Made by a program: the position numbers and the translations under genes
Assembly (NCBI GenBank): GCA_041392765.1
Contig: JAWKLL010000017.1
Span: 47,336 to 111,335 of the forward strand
From: Lewinella sp041392765
GTDB lineage: Bacteria; Bacteroidota; Bacteroidia; Chitinophagales; Saprospiraceae
Reading direction: 5' to 3'
DNA length: 64,000 bases
In this document: in pieces, positions 36,420 to 47,421 of the stretch
Numbering within the stretch: the first letter of the stretch is position 1
How the letters are laid out: each line of letters begins with the position of its first letter
The notes under the pieces: generated by a model
The model's database searches: none
The model's input: the letters and a program-made list of their open reading frames with translations, nothing else
What the model was told of the DNA's origin: nothing

Positions 36420-37422
36420 TATAATTCGTTTTTTGATTTGTATTCTTCTAACGCTTCCTTAAATCTCCTAACTGTTACCGTGAGATTATGGAAACTGGCA
36501 CCCCCAGCAGCATTTTTATGGCCTCCGCCCCGGAAGTGCTTCTTGGCCATTTCCTGCACATCAATGTCTCCTTTCGAACGCAAACTGAGCTTCACGATGG
36601 TAGGCTGCTCGTGTATGAAAGCGGCAATTTTCACATCCCGCATTTTCAATAAAAAATTAACTACGCCTTCCGTATCGCCTCGCTTGATGTCGAAATGAGC
36701 ATAGTCTTCTTTCGTCAGTGTAATGATACCTGTTTTGTACTCTGGTAACATCTCTAGGCGGTTATACAGGCAGTGCCCCAAAAGGCGTACTTGCTTTTCA
36801 TCCATGCTGTTGAAAATCAAATCCTGCAACACCACATCCTGCACACCTAGTTCCAGCAAATGGGCACAAACACGAAATAATTTGGGGGAAATACTGTACT
36901 TAAACGACCCCGTATCCGTCAATATACCCGTGTAGATGGCTTCTGCAATATCCTTGTCCAAGTCCCCCTCCCTTTTACCAAATGGATAAAATCATACACC
37001 AATTCGCACGTAGAACTGGCAGTGGTATCACTCAGCACATAGTCCGCAAAAGGTTCCGGAAAAAGATGGTGGTCAATCATCACCACAGGGGCTTTGCTGG
37101 CTTGTACCAACTCGCCTGCCTTATCGATGCGATCCAAGGAGTTGAAATCCAAGCAAAAAATAAGCGAGGCTTTCTGAATAGCCCGAGTAGATTCCTCGGT
37201 GTCATTATCATACACCAATACCCTATCTACCTGAGGCATCCAAGCCAAGAAATCGGGATACTCCGATGGTACACACACCTTGACGGCGTGCCCGTGCTTT
37301 TGCAGAAACAAACTCAACGCCAAAGAGGAACCGATGGCATCCCCGTCTGGGTTGCGATGCGATAAAATAATAACATCCTGTGGGTAGTTGAGTAACTGCC
37401 TGAGTGCTTCCAAATTTTCCAT
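36419..37422 (-). CDS. DHH/DHHA1 phosphoesterase (NrnA-like), one frameshift
   Basis: About 335 residues: the DHH domain contains VIILSHRNPDGDAIGSSLAL, VLVYDND and the DHH signature in VVMIDHHLFPEPFADYV. The DHHA1 domain contains ILTDTGSFKYS and the nucleotide-binding RGGGHKNAAGGAS. NrnA-like enzymes degrade short oligoribonucleotides or pAp. The frame changes in a G-rich run near 36965-36975 (VKGR / EGDLDKDIAEAIY). I start at ATG 37422 (MENLEALRQLL). It is coupled to prfB by a TAATG overlap. Confidence 0.92.
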
Positions 37423-37492
37423 AAACGAGCTATCAGGGCGCGAAGATGAGGAAAATATTTGATTTGGCAAAAGAGATATTGACGGGTTTATG

Positions 37493-37500
37493 TACCTTTG
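37493..37500 (+). promoter_or_regulatory. ndk -7 box (TACCTTTG)
   Basis: TACCTTTG matches TAnnTTTG and would give an A-rich leader of about 30 bases before ATG 37537. The -33 TTG is not at the ideal distance. Confidence 0.5.
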
Positions 37501-37536
37501 CGAAAGTTTTAAAAACAACAACAAACCAAATAAAAA

Positions 37537-37959
37537 ATGGCAGGTAATATCACCTTCACGATGATCAAACCCGATGCAGTAAAAGCGGGTCACATTGGCA
37601 ACATCCTTGCCCAAATCAACGACGCAGGCTTCCGCATTGTTGCAATGAAGCTTACGCAGCTTTCAGCTAGCAAAGCAGGCGAGTTTTATGCCGTCCACAA
37701 AGAGCGTCCTTTCTATGGCGAATTGGTGGAGTTCATGTCCAGCGGCCCTATCGTTTCGGCTGTTTTAGAAAAAGACAACGCCGTAGAAGACTTCCGCAAA
37801 CTCATCGGCAGCACCAACCCAGCCGACGCAGCACCCGGCACTATTCGCGCCAAATACGCTACCAGCATAGGCGAAAATGCCATCCACGGTTCAGATTCCG
37901 ACGAAAATGCAATCATCGAAGCAACCTTCCATTTCGGTGGTGTGGAGATGTTCCGATAG
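37537..37959 (+). CDS. ndk: Nucleoside diphosphate kinase
   Basis: The intact 140-residue enzyme balances NTP pools by phosphate transfer through a histidine. Seen are TFTMIKPDAVKAGHIG, ERPFYGELVEFMSSGPIV, LIGSTNPADAAPGTIRAKY and the active-site NAIHGSDSDENA. It is monocistronic with a terminator 28 bases after the stop. Confidence 0.98.
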   Translation: MAGNITFTMIKPDAVKAGHIGNILAQINDAGFRIVAMKLTQLSASKAGEFYAVHKERPFYGELVEFMSSGPIVSAVLEKDNAVEDFRKLIGSTNPADAAPGTIRAKYATSIGENAIHGSDSDENAIIEATFHFGGVEMFR

Positions 37960-37987
37960 TGTTATCGTCTTTCATGGACGCTGCAAA

Positions 37988-38020
37988 CAAAGGCTCGGCA
38001 ATTGCTGAGCCTTTGTTTTT
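37988..38020 (+). terminator. Rho-independent terminator after ndk
   Basis: CAAAGGCTCGGCA pairs with TGCTGAGCCTTTG (one mismatch) around AT, followed by TTTTT. It ends just before the convergent DoxX gene stop. Confidence 0.85.
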
Positions 38021-38023
38021 CCA

Positions 38024-38434
38024 TCACACCCGCGAAGTAGCGAACAGCCGCCTCACACTGTACTTCCCTACTCCATTGGCGAAGATCATCAATAGTCCAC
38101 CTGTGATGGCGATATTTTTCATAAACATAATGCCCTCCATGCGCTGGGCTTCCGCCGGAAAATTCCAGAAGTCATGTACAATAAAAGTGACGGGTACCCA
38201 ATAAAGCAATAATAGCACGGCACCAAACTTCGCGCGGTAGCCTGTCAAAATGAGCGACCCTCCCAAAATCAAAGAAAAAATAGAGCCGTATAGCAATAGA
38301 TCCTGTCTCCAAGTCAGGCCATAACTGGTCATAATATCTTTAGTTTCCTTAAAAAACTTGATGGCATCATAAGCCTCGTAAAAAAAGATAAACGAAAGAA
38401 AAACCCTCCCTAAGAGGTCGAAAATATGTTTCAT
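38024..38434 (-). CDS. DoxX family membrane protein
   Basis: The intact 136-residue protein has four membrane helices (LLGRVFLSFIFFYEAY; LLLYGSIFSLILGGSLILTG; FGAVLLLLYWVPVTFIV; NIAITGGLLMIFANG) with the DoxX family pattern and a short basic C-terminus. The family includes redox-linked membrane proteins of unclear activity. It is 9 bases downstream of the flavoprotein gene, probably in the same transcript. Confidence 0.88.
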   Translation of the reverse strand: MKHIFDLLGRVFLSFIFFYEAYDAIKFFKETKDIMTSYGLTWRQDLLLYGSIFSLILGGSLILTGYRAKFGAVLLLLYWVPVTFIVHDFWNFPAEAQRMEGIMFMKNIAITGGLLMIFANGVGKYSVRRLFATSRV

Positions 38435-38443
38435 ATAGATTTT

Positions 38444-39999
38444 TTAACGATAAAATTTCACAATAGCTCTTGCCACATTCTGCCCATCCATCGCAGCAGA
38501 GATAATGCCTCCGGCGTAGCCTGCACCTTCTCCACAAGGAAACAAACCGCTGATTTGTTCGTGCATCAACGTCACCGGATGGCGCGGTATTTTGATGGGC
38601 GAACTAGTGCGACTTTCAGTACCTATTACATTGGCTTCGGCAGTGTAGTACCCCTTCATTTTGCGACCAAAATCCTTCACCCCTTGCTGAAGGCGCGTAT
38701 AAATTCCATCAGGTAATAAGGTATGAAGAGGGGCCGCATACAAACCCGGGATGTAGGAACTGCCGGGTAAATCAGTCGATATTTTGCCCTGCACGAAATC
38801 GGGCAAACGCAATGCTGGTGCTCGTTGGCTGCCGTCGCCGTGCTGATACATAGTCTGTTCCACCGCCTGTTGGAAAGCCAAACCTGCAAAGACACCATGT
38901 TGCCGGTAAGGCAATAAATCTTCTAAGTCCACAGCTACAACCGTGCCCGAATTGGCATAAGGTGAATCCCGTCGGCTCATGCTCATTCCATTGACAACAA
39001 TCTCGCCGGGAGCCGTAGCAGCTGGCACGACCAACCCTCCAGGACACATACAAAAACTGAACACCCCACGCCCATCCACCTGGCAAGCCAAGCGATAGCT
39101 GGATGCCGGCAGGTTTTTATCGCGGGTGGGGCTACCGTACTGTATCTGGTCGATCAACGGTTGGGGATGTTCGATGCGAACGCCCAACGCAAAGGGTTTC
39201 GCCTCGATGTGTACTCCTTTTTGGTGGAGCAGGTAAAAAATATCCCTAGCAGAATGTCCCGTGGCTAACAACACCGCTTGAGCGCGAAACTCCTCCGTGC
39301 CGTTCACGACCACCCCTTGGATAGCCTGTTCCTCGATAATAAAATCGGTGACGTGGTGCTCAAAAAGAAATGCCCCTCCATAGTGGCGGATGGTTTCCCG
39401 AATGTTGGCCACAATATTGGGCAATTTATTGGATCCGATATGCGGATGAGCATCTATCAATATATCGGGATGAGCACCATGCTCTACAAACAACCGCAGT
39501 GCTTTTTCGATATTTCCCCTTTTGTGGGAACGCGTATAGAGTTTACCATCGGAATAAGTGCCTGCACCTCCCTCGCCAAAACAGTAGTTGGAATGAGGAT
39601 CTACTTGGCCAAATTGTTGAATAGCACGAAGGTCGCGCCGGCGGGTACGCACATCTTTGCCGCGTTCCAGTACAATGGGTTTCAGCCCTAATTCTATCAG
39701 TTCTAAAGCGGCGAACATCCCTGCCGGCCCTGCCCCTACGATGATGACTGGAGGCTTATCAGATACATCCTGTAATTGCGCCAGCAATGCAGGTTCAGGA
39801 GTGTATGTTTCACCTGCATACACCTCAATTTGTAGCCTAAAAACGGGGCTAGTGCCACGTGCGTCTATGCTTCGCTTGCGAATGTGGTAGCTATCGATCG
39901 CATCTGGTGCCATCCGCAACTGGCGTGCCACCAACTGCCGGATAAACGGCTCGTCGTCCAAGCGATTGGGGGGAGTTTGATTTCTACGGTTTGTATCAT
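38444..39999 (-). CDS. FAD-dependent oxidoreductase (COG2509 type)
   Basis: A protein of about 518 residues with an N-terminal ferredoxin-like part (LPPNRLDDEPFIRQLVAR), FAD-binding GAGPAGMFAALELIELG, GKDVRTRRRD, the family motif NYCFGEGGAGTYSDGKLYTR, ATGHSARDIF and the C-terminal FPCGEGAGYAGGIISAAMDG. Function of the family is not established. The true start is probably ATG 39999 (MIQTVEIKLPP), put out of frame by one missing base in the C/G run near 39968-39973; the observed open frame begins further upstream at 40036. Confidence 0.9.
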
Positions 40000-40162
40000 A
40001 CGTTCGTTCGGTGGTTATCCGAAAAGATGAATCCAAGATACAAAGGTAATGTATTGAGCGAAACTATTAGCGTATGCATAAGGCCATCCATTAATATTGA
40101 CTCATTCCTTAACCATTTTCTTATTAAGGTTTGTATTTTTGCGCCTCAAACAAACGGTCGGC

Positions 40163-42088
40163 ATGATTACGCTTAGCGATATATATGTACAATACGGCAA
40201 CCGCATCCTATTAGATCGCGTAACATTGGTGATAGGCGACAAAGACAAAGTTGGCTTGGTGGGCAGGAATGGAGCGGGCAAATCGACCCTACTCAAGCTC
40301 ATTGCGCGCTACCAACGCCCCGATGAAGGCACTATCAGTATGCCCTCCGACCGCAGCATCGGCTTTTTGCACCAAGACATGGAGGTACCCGCTGGCAAAT
40401 CCGTCATGGAAGAAACCCTCACCGCTTTCGAGGAGGTTCGGCGCATCGAGCAGCAACTGGCGGCGGTCAATATCGAGATGGCAGAACGCACAGATTATGA
40501 GAGTGAGTCTTATAGCAAGATGCTGGAAGACTTTGCCCATCTCAACGACCGTTTCCTCTTGTTGGGGGGCGATAGAATGGAAGCAGAAGCCGAAACCGTC
40601 CTCAAAGGTTTAGGGTTTGCACAAGGCGATTTCAGCCGACTTACCGACGAGTTCAGTGGTGGCTGGAAAATGCGTATCGAACTAGCCAAAATGCTGCTCG
40701 CGAAACCTGACTATCTCCTCTTAGACGAACCTACCAACCACCTCGACATTGAATCTATTATCTGGTTGGAAGGCTTTTTGCAAACATATCCGGGGGCGGT
40801 AGTGCTTATTTCACACGACAAGCAATTCCTCGACAATGTTACCAACCGCACCGTAGAGGTAGAAATGGGCAAACTGTTCGACTACAAAGCGCCCTACTCC
40901 AAGTATATGGAATTGCGAGCCGATCGTCGGGAAAAGCTCAACGCCGCTTTTAACAACCAGCAAAAAGTAATTGCGCAACGGGAGCGCACCATCAACCGAT
41001 TCATGGCCAAGGCCACCAAGACCAAGTTGGCTCAGTCCATGCAAAAGCAATTGGACAAAATGGAGCGCATAGAGGTCGATGAGGCCGATACGGCGGCTAT
41101 GAATATTCGGTTTCCTCCGGCACCCCGTTCAGGAGATGTAGCCGTTGATGCTACTGGCGTAGTAAAAACGTATGGCCACCTGAATGTGTTAGACAAAGTG
41201 AACCTACGCCTTGACAGGGGCGACCGCGTAGCTTTTGTAGGACAAAACGGCCATGGAAAGACCACGCTGGCGAAAATATTAATCGATGAAATACCCGCCA
41301 CGGGAGGCGATATCAAGTTAGGACACAACGTATCGGTGGGCTACTACGCACAGAATCAATCGGAAGCACTCACAGGGGATTTGACCCTCCTGCAAACGCT
41401 GGAAAATGTATCGCCGGCAGAGATGCGGCCACGACTGCGCGGCATATTGGGTGCCTTCCTCTTTAGCGGCGAAGATGTTGATAAAAAAGTATCGGTGCTA
41501 TCTGGTGGAGAGCGCGCCCGTTTAGCCTTGGCAGCTTTGTTGTTGCGCCCCTTCAACCTGCTGGTTTTGGACGAACCTACCAACCACTTGGACATCATCT
41601 CCAAAGATGTGCTCAAACAGGCACTCATGGATTACGACGGCTCCCTCATTGTCGTCAGCCACGACCGCGAATTTCTAGCAGGGTTGACCAATCGCACCAT
41701 TGAGTTCCGAGATCGCCACCTGTACGAATATCTTGGCGACGTGAATTTCTTCTTAGAAAAACGACAGTTGGACAATATGCGCGATGTGGAACTCAGCAAG
41801 TCCAATAACACCGCCAAAGCAGCACCGACTGCGGTAGCAGCCAAGGTAGAACTATCCTTCGATGAAAGAAAACGTTTGATGCGCGTAGTATCGAATGCTG
41901 AAAAGAAAATTACTCGATTGGAAGAAGAAGTGGCCGCTCACGAAACCTTAATGGCTAGCAGTGATTTTTACGCCCGCACAGATGCCGCCGCCATCATGGA
42001 AAAGCACAAAGCACTGCAAGCCGAGGTAGCACTCGCTATGGAAGAATGGGAGGAAGCCCAATTGCAATTGGACGAAGCAGGTGTGTGA
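40163..42088 (+). CDS. ABC-F family ATPase
   Basis: The intact 641-residue protein has two ABC modules: Walker A GLVGRNGAGKST and AFVGQNGHGKTT, signatures SGGWKMRIELAKML and LSGGERARLALAALLL, and Walker B LLLDEPTNHLD and LVLDEPTNHLD, without membrane spans. The interdomain linker and a C-terminal coiled coil (VSNAEKKITRLEEEVAAHE) are typical of ABC-F ribosome-acting factors. Start at ATG 40163 (MITLSDIYVQYGN); TATTTTTG at 40134-40141 fits a -7 box. Which subgroup (Uup, YbiT or antibiotic-resistance type) is not decided. Confidence 0.93.
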   Translation: MITLSDIYVQYGNRILLDRVTLVIGDKDKVGLVGRNGAGKSTLLKLIARYQRPDEGTISMPSDRSIGFLHQDMEVPAGKSVMEETLTAFEEVRRIEQQLAAVNIEMAERTDYESESYSKMLEDFAHLNDRFLLLGGDRMEAEAETVLKGLGFAQGDFSRLTDEFSGGWKMRIELAKMLLAKPDYLLLDEPTNHLDIESIIWLEGFLQTYPGAVVLISHDKQFLDNVTNRTVEVEMGKLFDYKAPYSKYMELRADRREKLNAAFNNQQKVIAQRERTINRFMAKATKTKLAQSMQKQLDKMERIEVDEADTAAMNIRFPPAPRSGDVAVDATGVVKTYGHLNVLDKVNLRLDRGDRVAFVGQNGHGKTTLAKILIDEIPATGGDIKLGHNVSVGYYAQNQSEALTGDLTLLQTLENVSPAEMRPRLRGILGAFLFSGEDVDKKVSVLSGGERARLALAALLLRPFNLLVLDEPTNHLDIISKDVLKQALMDYDGSLIVVSHDREFLAGLTNRTIEFRDRHLYEYLGDVNFFLEKRQLDNMRDVELSKSNNTAKAAPTAVAAKVELSFDERKRLMRVVSNAEKKITRLEEEVAAHETLMASSDFYARTDAAAIMEKHKALQAEVALAMEEWEEAQLQLDEAGV

Positions 42089-42179
42089 AGTGCGTAGGGA
42101 GGCATCTGGCGTGCCTAAAGAAATAGACGTGCTGAAGAACTAACGAATTATTAATCAAGTAAAAAAATGGACAGATGAC

Positions 42180-42677
42180 TTGCAAGAAATCCTTTTTGAG
42201 ACCAAACTCATAGATTCGACCAATTACAGAAAATTAAAATGGGCTAGGTACTCACTATACTATCTTTTACTAATTATTGGATCAGTTTTAGTAGAGCCAC
42301 GAGGTAGATTCCAACGACACATGAGCCTTCAAGAAAGGTTAGATTTAGATCTCGGAAATGTCGTGGGTGTATTACTAATAATTGGAGTAATAACGGTTGC
42401 TATTTATTATTATTCAATCCAATTTGAGAAAAAAGGGGAGGTACGTTTTTCAAATAACAGTATTCAAATCATTAATCAATTCGACAACTTATTGCTGACA
42501 TTCGATGAGATTGAAGATTTAAAAATAGTAAGAGGGGCAACTTATCATTATGAATACAGAGATGATAATTATTTGCACGAAGCAAATAATTGGGTTTCTT
42601 TTACATGCGATAAAAAAAGACACGAATATGAATTTATCATTGACTCGTTAGAAAAAATAAAAAATTTGAAACCATGA
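42180..42677 (+). CDS. Uncharacterised two-span membrane protein, AT-rich
   Basis: About 165 residues: two membrane helices (YSLYYLLLIIGSVLV; VVGVLLIIGVITVAIYYY) followed by a cytoplasmic domain with alternating strands (EVRFSNNSIQIINQFDNLLL, FDEIEDLKIVRG), like a bacterial PH-type fold. The only in-frame start is TTG 42180; an ATG a few codons earlier (42167) is in another frame, so one indel may hide the true start. Composition is much more AT-rich than the neighbours, suggesting transfer. No family is recognised. Confidence 0.6.
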   Translation: MQEILFETKLIDSTNYRKLKWARYSLYYLLLIIGSVLVEPRGRFQRHMSLQERLDLDLGNVVGVLLIIGVITVAIYYYSIQFEKKGEVRFSNNSIQIINQFDNLLLTFDEIEDLKIVRGATYHYEYRDDNYLHEANNWVSFTCDKKRHEYEFIIDSLEKIKNLKP

Positions 42678-42750
42678 TACTTGAACTTAGGAAAAACCGA
42701 GTTAAGTGTAAATATTTGTCAATTTAAACGAAGTTGAGTGGGTAAGGGAC

Positions 42751-42819
42751 AGGAAAAAATAAACTGTACAACTTTTTCCGAATCAAAAATTGTACAGTTT
42801 ATTTCCGTCAAATTACTGA
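42751..42819 (-). repeat. Hairpin repeat (family C), copy 2
   Basis: Read on the minus strand: GTAATTTGACGGAAATAA (42799-42816), then a stem whose arms AAATAAACTGTACAA (42757-42771) and its complement (42790-42804) are perfect over 15 bp, then TTATTTTTTCCTGTCCC. The flank is identical to copy 1 at 4825-4980, but the stem sequence is different. It lies about 30 bases after the stop of the leftward type IX cargo gene and could act as its terminator. Confidence 0.7.
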
Positions 42820-42845
42820 GGTCATCCCTGACCATGCTGGAGGTT

Positions 42846-45800
42846 TTATCGAACTACTACGACATCGCCCTGCAAGGTAATGCTCCGTCCGTTGAGCAAA
42901 CTGATTTCAATATGGTATAGGTAAACACCTTCTTGCGCAGGCTGCCCCCTATATTCACCGTTCCACCAGCCAGAGGTGCTGCCGAGCAAATTGTCCCTCG
43001 ATTCAAAAACCTGCCCACCCCAGCGGTCAAAAATTTGATAAACGGCAATATTACCTTCCAATCCTGCTGGCGGGAATACACCCAGCTCGTCGTTGACACC
43101 GTCATCATTGGGCGAAAAGGCGTTTGGGACATAAATCATACATTCTCCATTGGCAACCGTGGCAGTTTGGCTGGCACCGCATCCTGCTTCATCGACTACG
43201 ATAATTTGATAGACGAGCCGAAGGTAAAGCAGTGAAAAGACCGCTATCTTGTGGCAAGCCTTCATTGAGGCTGTACAATAACGCACCCGTACCACCGCTG
43301 GCTAGTACGTTCAGGCTACCATCGCTGCCAAGGCAGGTGCTGGCCGTCGCGTCAATGCCAGTAATGATTGGCAGCGCTACTTGTGGCACGCTAGCAGAAA
43401 TGGTATCGGTACAGCCGCTTTCATCGGTAGTTTGGATAAAATAATCACCTTGGGGAGAGTTCCTCAAAAACATTGCTGGTTTGGGATGGCGCATTGTTCA
43501 GGCTATAGTTGACTACCCCCGTCGCATTTTGCACACTGATGGTAATGATGCCACCCGTATTGATGCATGCCGGCATCCACATCCACTGCATTGATTTGGA
43601 GTGCGGTACTGCCTTCAATATTGAAGTTTTGGGTAAGGGTGCAATTCGCTTCATCGGCAATGGTGATGGTATAACTACCGGGTGACAAATTGTCAAATTG
43701 GCCACTATTTTGTGGGGGCAGAGCATTTAGTTGATACGCCAGTGCCCCCATACCTCCATTAGCTTGTAGGATAATGCTACCATTGTTTTGCCCGCAGGTT
43801 GTTGCATTCGCAATAGCATTATCTATATTAATGGCAGACGGAGCCACAAATTCAAAATCCTCACTCATCTCACAACTTGCGCTGTTGCGAACGAAAAAAG
43901 TATATTGCCCAGCAGGCAGATTATTAAAAACAGCCACATTGGAAAACGACAAGCCATCAAGGCTGTATTGCAGTCCCTCGCCGCCGCTGGCCTGAACTAC
44001 GAGGGTGCCAGTAAAGTCATTGCAGTCCAACGCATCCAGCACCGTTATTTCGTTAATGCTGGGAGCTTTCGTTTACTATTATGTCGATTTGGGAAGAGCA
44101 ACCGTTTGCATCAGTCACTAGTACCGTATGGTTACCGCTGGCTTGTTGGCCAAAATTGCCAGTTGTTTGCTGTGCTCCACCGTCTAATTGGTAAATATAG
44201 GGGGCGGTGCCTTCATCAGCAGCAATGATGATGGTTTCATTACTGCAAAAGGATCGGTTAGGCCGGCGTTGGTGAAGGCAATACCGTTATTGTAATGCTT
44301 TGTTCTTCGGTGCAACCCTCTTCATCGGTAATGGTTACGTTATACAACCCAGCGTTGGCGGTTGCTATATTGGGAATTACAGGATTGGGCAACGTACTAC
44401 TGAACCCGTTGGAAGTCTCATCCACGAATAGACGAAATTGAAAGGAGCAACTATTTGCAGCGTAGAGCCTGTGCATACTGGGCTGTTGGCATCAATTTGT
44501 ACATTGAGCGGCATACACGGCGGCATACACCCAGACGAACCTGATAAGCTGACTGTATCGCAGCGCTTGTCGCAGTGATTTGGATATCAAAGTCTTGGTT
44601 GTAAGGCAGCGCCATTGAAGTAAACACATTCCCATTGACGAATCCTGTGGTGTTCCCCACTGGGATATAGTTGCCCATACCTCCGGCAAGATCTACCTGA
44701 ACGGTATATGTGAGGGTGGCTTCATCACATATTACCTGAGGAGCGCTTGCTGTGACAGGTGGAACAACCCGCACGAAGTTGAGTCCCCGGTGATAGTACC
44801 CGTACACTGTCCACTACTCACTCCCGTGATGACAACGGAATCCTGCCAAAGTTGGTCATACGTAAAGAATAGGGTGTCGGAAAGAACCTGTACAGGGGTT
44901 TGTTCCACACCGTCCACTGTATAGGTAAAGGTATGCGGCGCACCGCCACTGAAGGTACATTTCCAGTACAAAAGGAGAGTCTGCACACAAATATCCGCCA
45001 TTTGGAATGGCCAACGTAGGGTTAGTGCAGGGGAGGTACTTTGCAATAAAACCGTCGTCCTGGCCGCCTGTAATTTCCTGATAACTGGCAGGGGTACTGA
45101 TGCCAGTAGAAGATGCCGTTACCCCACAGATAAAGGCAGCCTGCTGCGCATCGACCGCAATGCCGTAGGCTTGGTCACTACCATGGACCGCCGTGATAGG
45201 TAGCCCATTCAAGTTGGCCGTACTGGTGAATTTGCCCAAATGGGCATCCCATGCGCCACCACCAAAAGTGTTTTGTTGTGCAAATTGTGAAGCAATCCCC
45301 GCTGAAGAATTGGTAAACCCAGACATGTACACACTACCTGCAACGTCGGTCGTGACGGCATAGGCCGTTTCATCGGCTGCTCCACCAAGGTAGGTACCCC
45401 ATACACGCTGCCCCGTGGCATCGAATTGCGCCAAAAAGGCTTCCCCGCCACCCGCAGAGGCGGGCTGGTGTGTGCCTGCCGTGGCTAACTCCGTTGGTGG
45501 AATTGCAAGAGCGATGCCAGATAAATCAGCCCATTGACATCCTCGTGCAATGCGTCGCCATATTCCTCGTTACTGCCGCCGTAATAGGTGCGAATAGTTG
45601 ATGGTTCCATTCGGGTTGAGACTAGCCAAAAAAGCATCGGCAGTAGCGCCACCATAAGCCGTTTGGAAGCCCCTGAGCTGGCAATATTGGCGGTTGAAGC
45701 GGATACAGCCGGAAATGAGCAGCGTACCAGCGCGTGAGCGGACAATTTGCAGCCCGGTATCGTAGTCATCCCCACCGAAGAATGTCCACCAACGTAGTGA

Positions 45801-47130
45801 GCCGTCGGCTCCAAAGCTCGAAATAAAGGCATCCTGTGCGCCGCCTCCATCACAGTGGCTGGTGGGTCCCCATTGCACCCATGACCGTCGATGAACTCGA
45901 CCAACCAATGGCATATACATTTCCAGCCATGTCAGTGGCAATATCGTTGCAAAAATCCAGTTCATTACCGCCCGTATAGGTAGCCCATAGAAGCTGCCCG
46001 TCATTGTTGAACTTGGCCACGAAACCGTCACCTGCTCCATTATTCATGGGCTGTTCGGCACCGGCTGTAGCTATGTCGGTATCGGAAAAGGTGAACCCCG
46101 TGATGACGATATTGTTGTCGGGGTCGAGTGTGATACCTTGCCCGAGATCATCCAATTCACCCCCGTAATAAGTACTCCAAATGATGTCACCGTTATTGCC
46201 AAACTTGGTGAGCATCGCATCGGAGCCCGCGTGTAGTACGGTTTGGTAACCGCCCGTGGTAGCAATATTGTTGAGCGAAGTGGTTGAGCCGATTAGTACA
46301 AATTGCCCATTGCATCGATGGTCATATCGCGGAAGTTGTCATTTTCGCTGCCACCCCGATAAGTGGCTAATCCAGATATGGAATGGGGTCGATGACGAGC
46401 GTCTGAGCTGGATCGAAATCTGGCGTATGGAAACCAAGTAGTAAGCTATTGCCCTCTTGTGCGAGTGTTTGAAAAGACACCGCAAGTTCTTTGCCACTCT
46501 CTGCAAGGTAGCTGCGCGGCATTTCTTCTGTAAGTTGCCCGATCGACAAAGGCATGGCAACGGTGTTATTATGGATACTGCTGTTAGCCCCCGGTAACGC
46601 AGTTGGATATCAGAAGGACGAGGCATAAGGATGGAGGATAAAATCGTATTCAAAAGAGGCTTGCCCCTCGTGCTGCGTAGCAATGAAAACCACATCAATA
46701 TTGGGATAGACATTGGGATAAACCACCCGCCAATAGCGCTGTACACCAAAAGCTCCCGATGAAGGATAATGCTCAAGGGTGGCAATTTGCTGCTGGGCAA
46801 TAGGAGGGGTGAGGGGAAGCGCCCTTCGAAATCAATATCCACCCGATGAAAATGGATGCCGCCGTCTGGCATTTGGCGATAAGCATCGTAGCTGAACCCA
46901 TTGGCTCTAAGCTGCACGTTGAGGCCGTTGCCCAGCGGGAGTAGGTAAGCAACGGCTGTATTGGGGCTGCCATGAGCATCTAGCATTTGCCCAGCGTTGG
47001 GGATGAAGCCATGCAAAGAAGCAGTAGATTGAGCCGCTGCAAAATTGAATAATAGCGTGGTAAGCAGTATCAATATTGCTGCATTCTTGATAAGCGTCAA
47101 CGAAGCTTGGCTGACTGTTTTGTGGAACAT
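42846..47130 (-). CDS. Giant type IX secretion cargo with SBBP and SprB repeats (many frameshifts)
   Basis: The locus encodes about 1,430 residues once frames are joined. Order: signal peptide ending FNFAAAQ; an N-terminal domain (FIPNAGQMLDAHGSPNTAV); seven-bladed propeller (SBBP) repeats such as DIIWSTYYGGELDDLGQGI, LLWATYTGGNELDFCNDIA and VWGTYLGGAADETAYAV; Ig-like and SprB repeats (GSIILQANGGMGALAYQLN, GSLNVLASGGTGALLYSLN); and the gliding-motility-associated C-terminal domain (YVPNAFSPNDDGVNDELG, IFDRWGGQVFES, EGVYLYHIEI), the type B sorting signal for the type IX system. It is a large surface adhesin-like protein. At least eight frame changes occur, spread evenly, consistent with sequencing error. 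Confidence 0.88.
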
Positions 47131-47421
47131 AGGGAAGATGGTTTTCAGGATTAATCAAAACGTTTGTGCAAGAAGCACCCCCGATTGAATGCAAAAATAA
47201 GGTTTATTTGTCTCTCTCCAAAGCAAGCACATCAATGTTTACGAGGTGGAGGATATTTGGTTGAATTCGGTAATATGGACGGGGTAAACGCAACGAAAAA
47301 AGCTAAAAAAAGCCAACGTTACATTTACTATTCCTTTTTGCAGATCCCTAAACGCAACTCCGTGATTTAGCAACAGAGGCAGTGAGGACATAGAGAAAAG
47401 TTATCCATAATTCATCCTATC

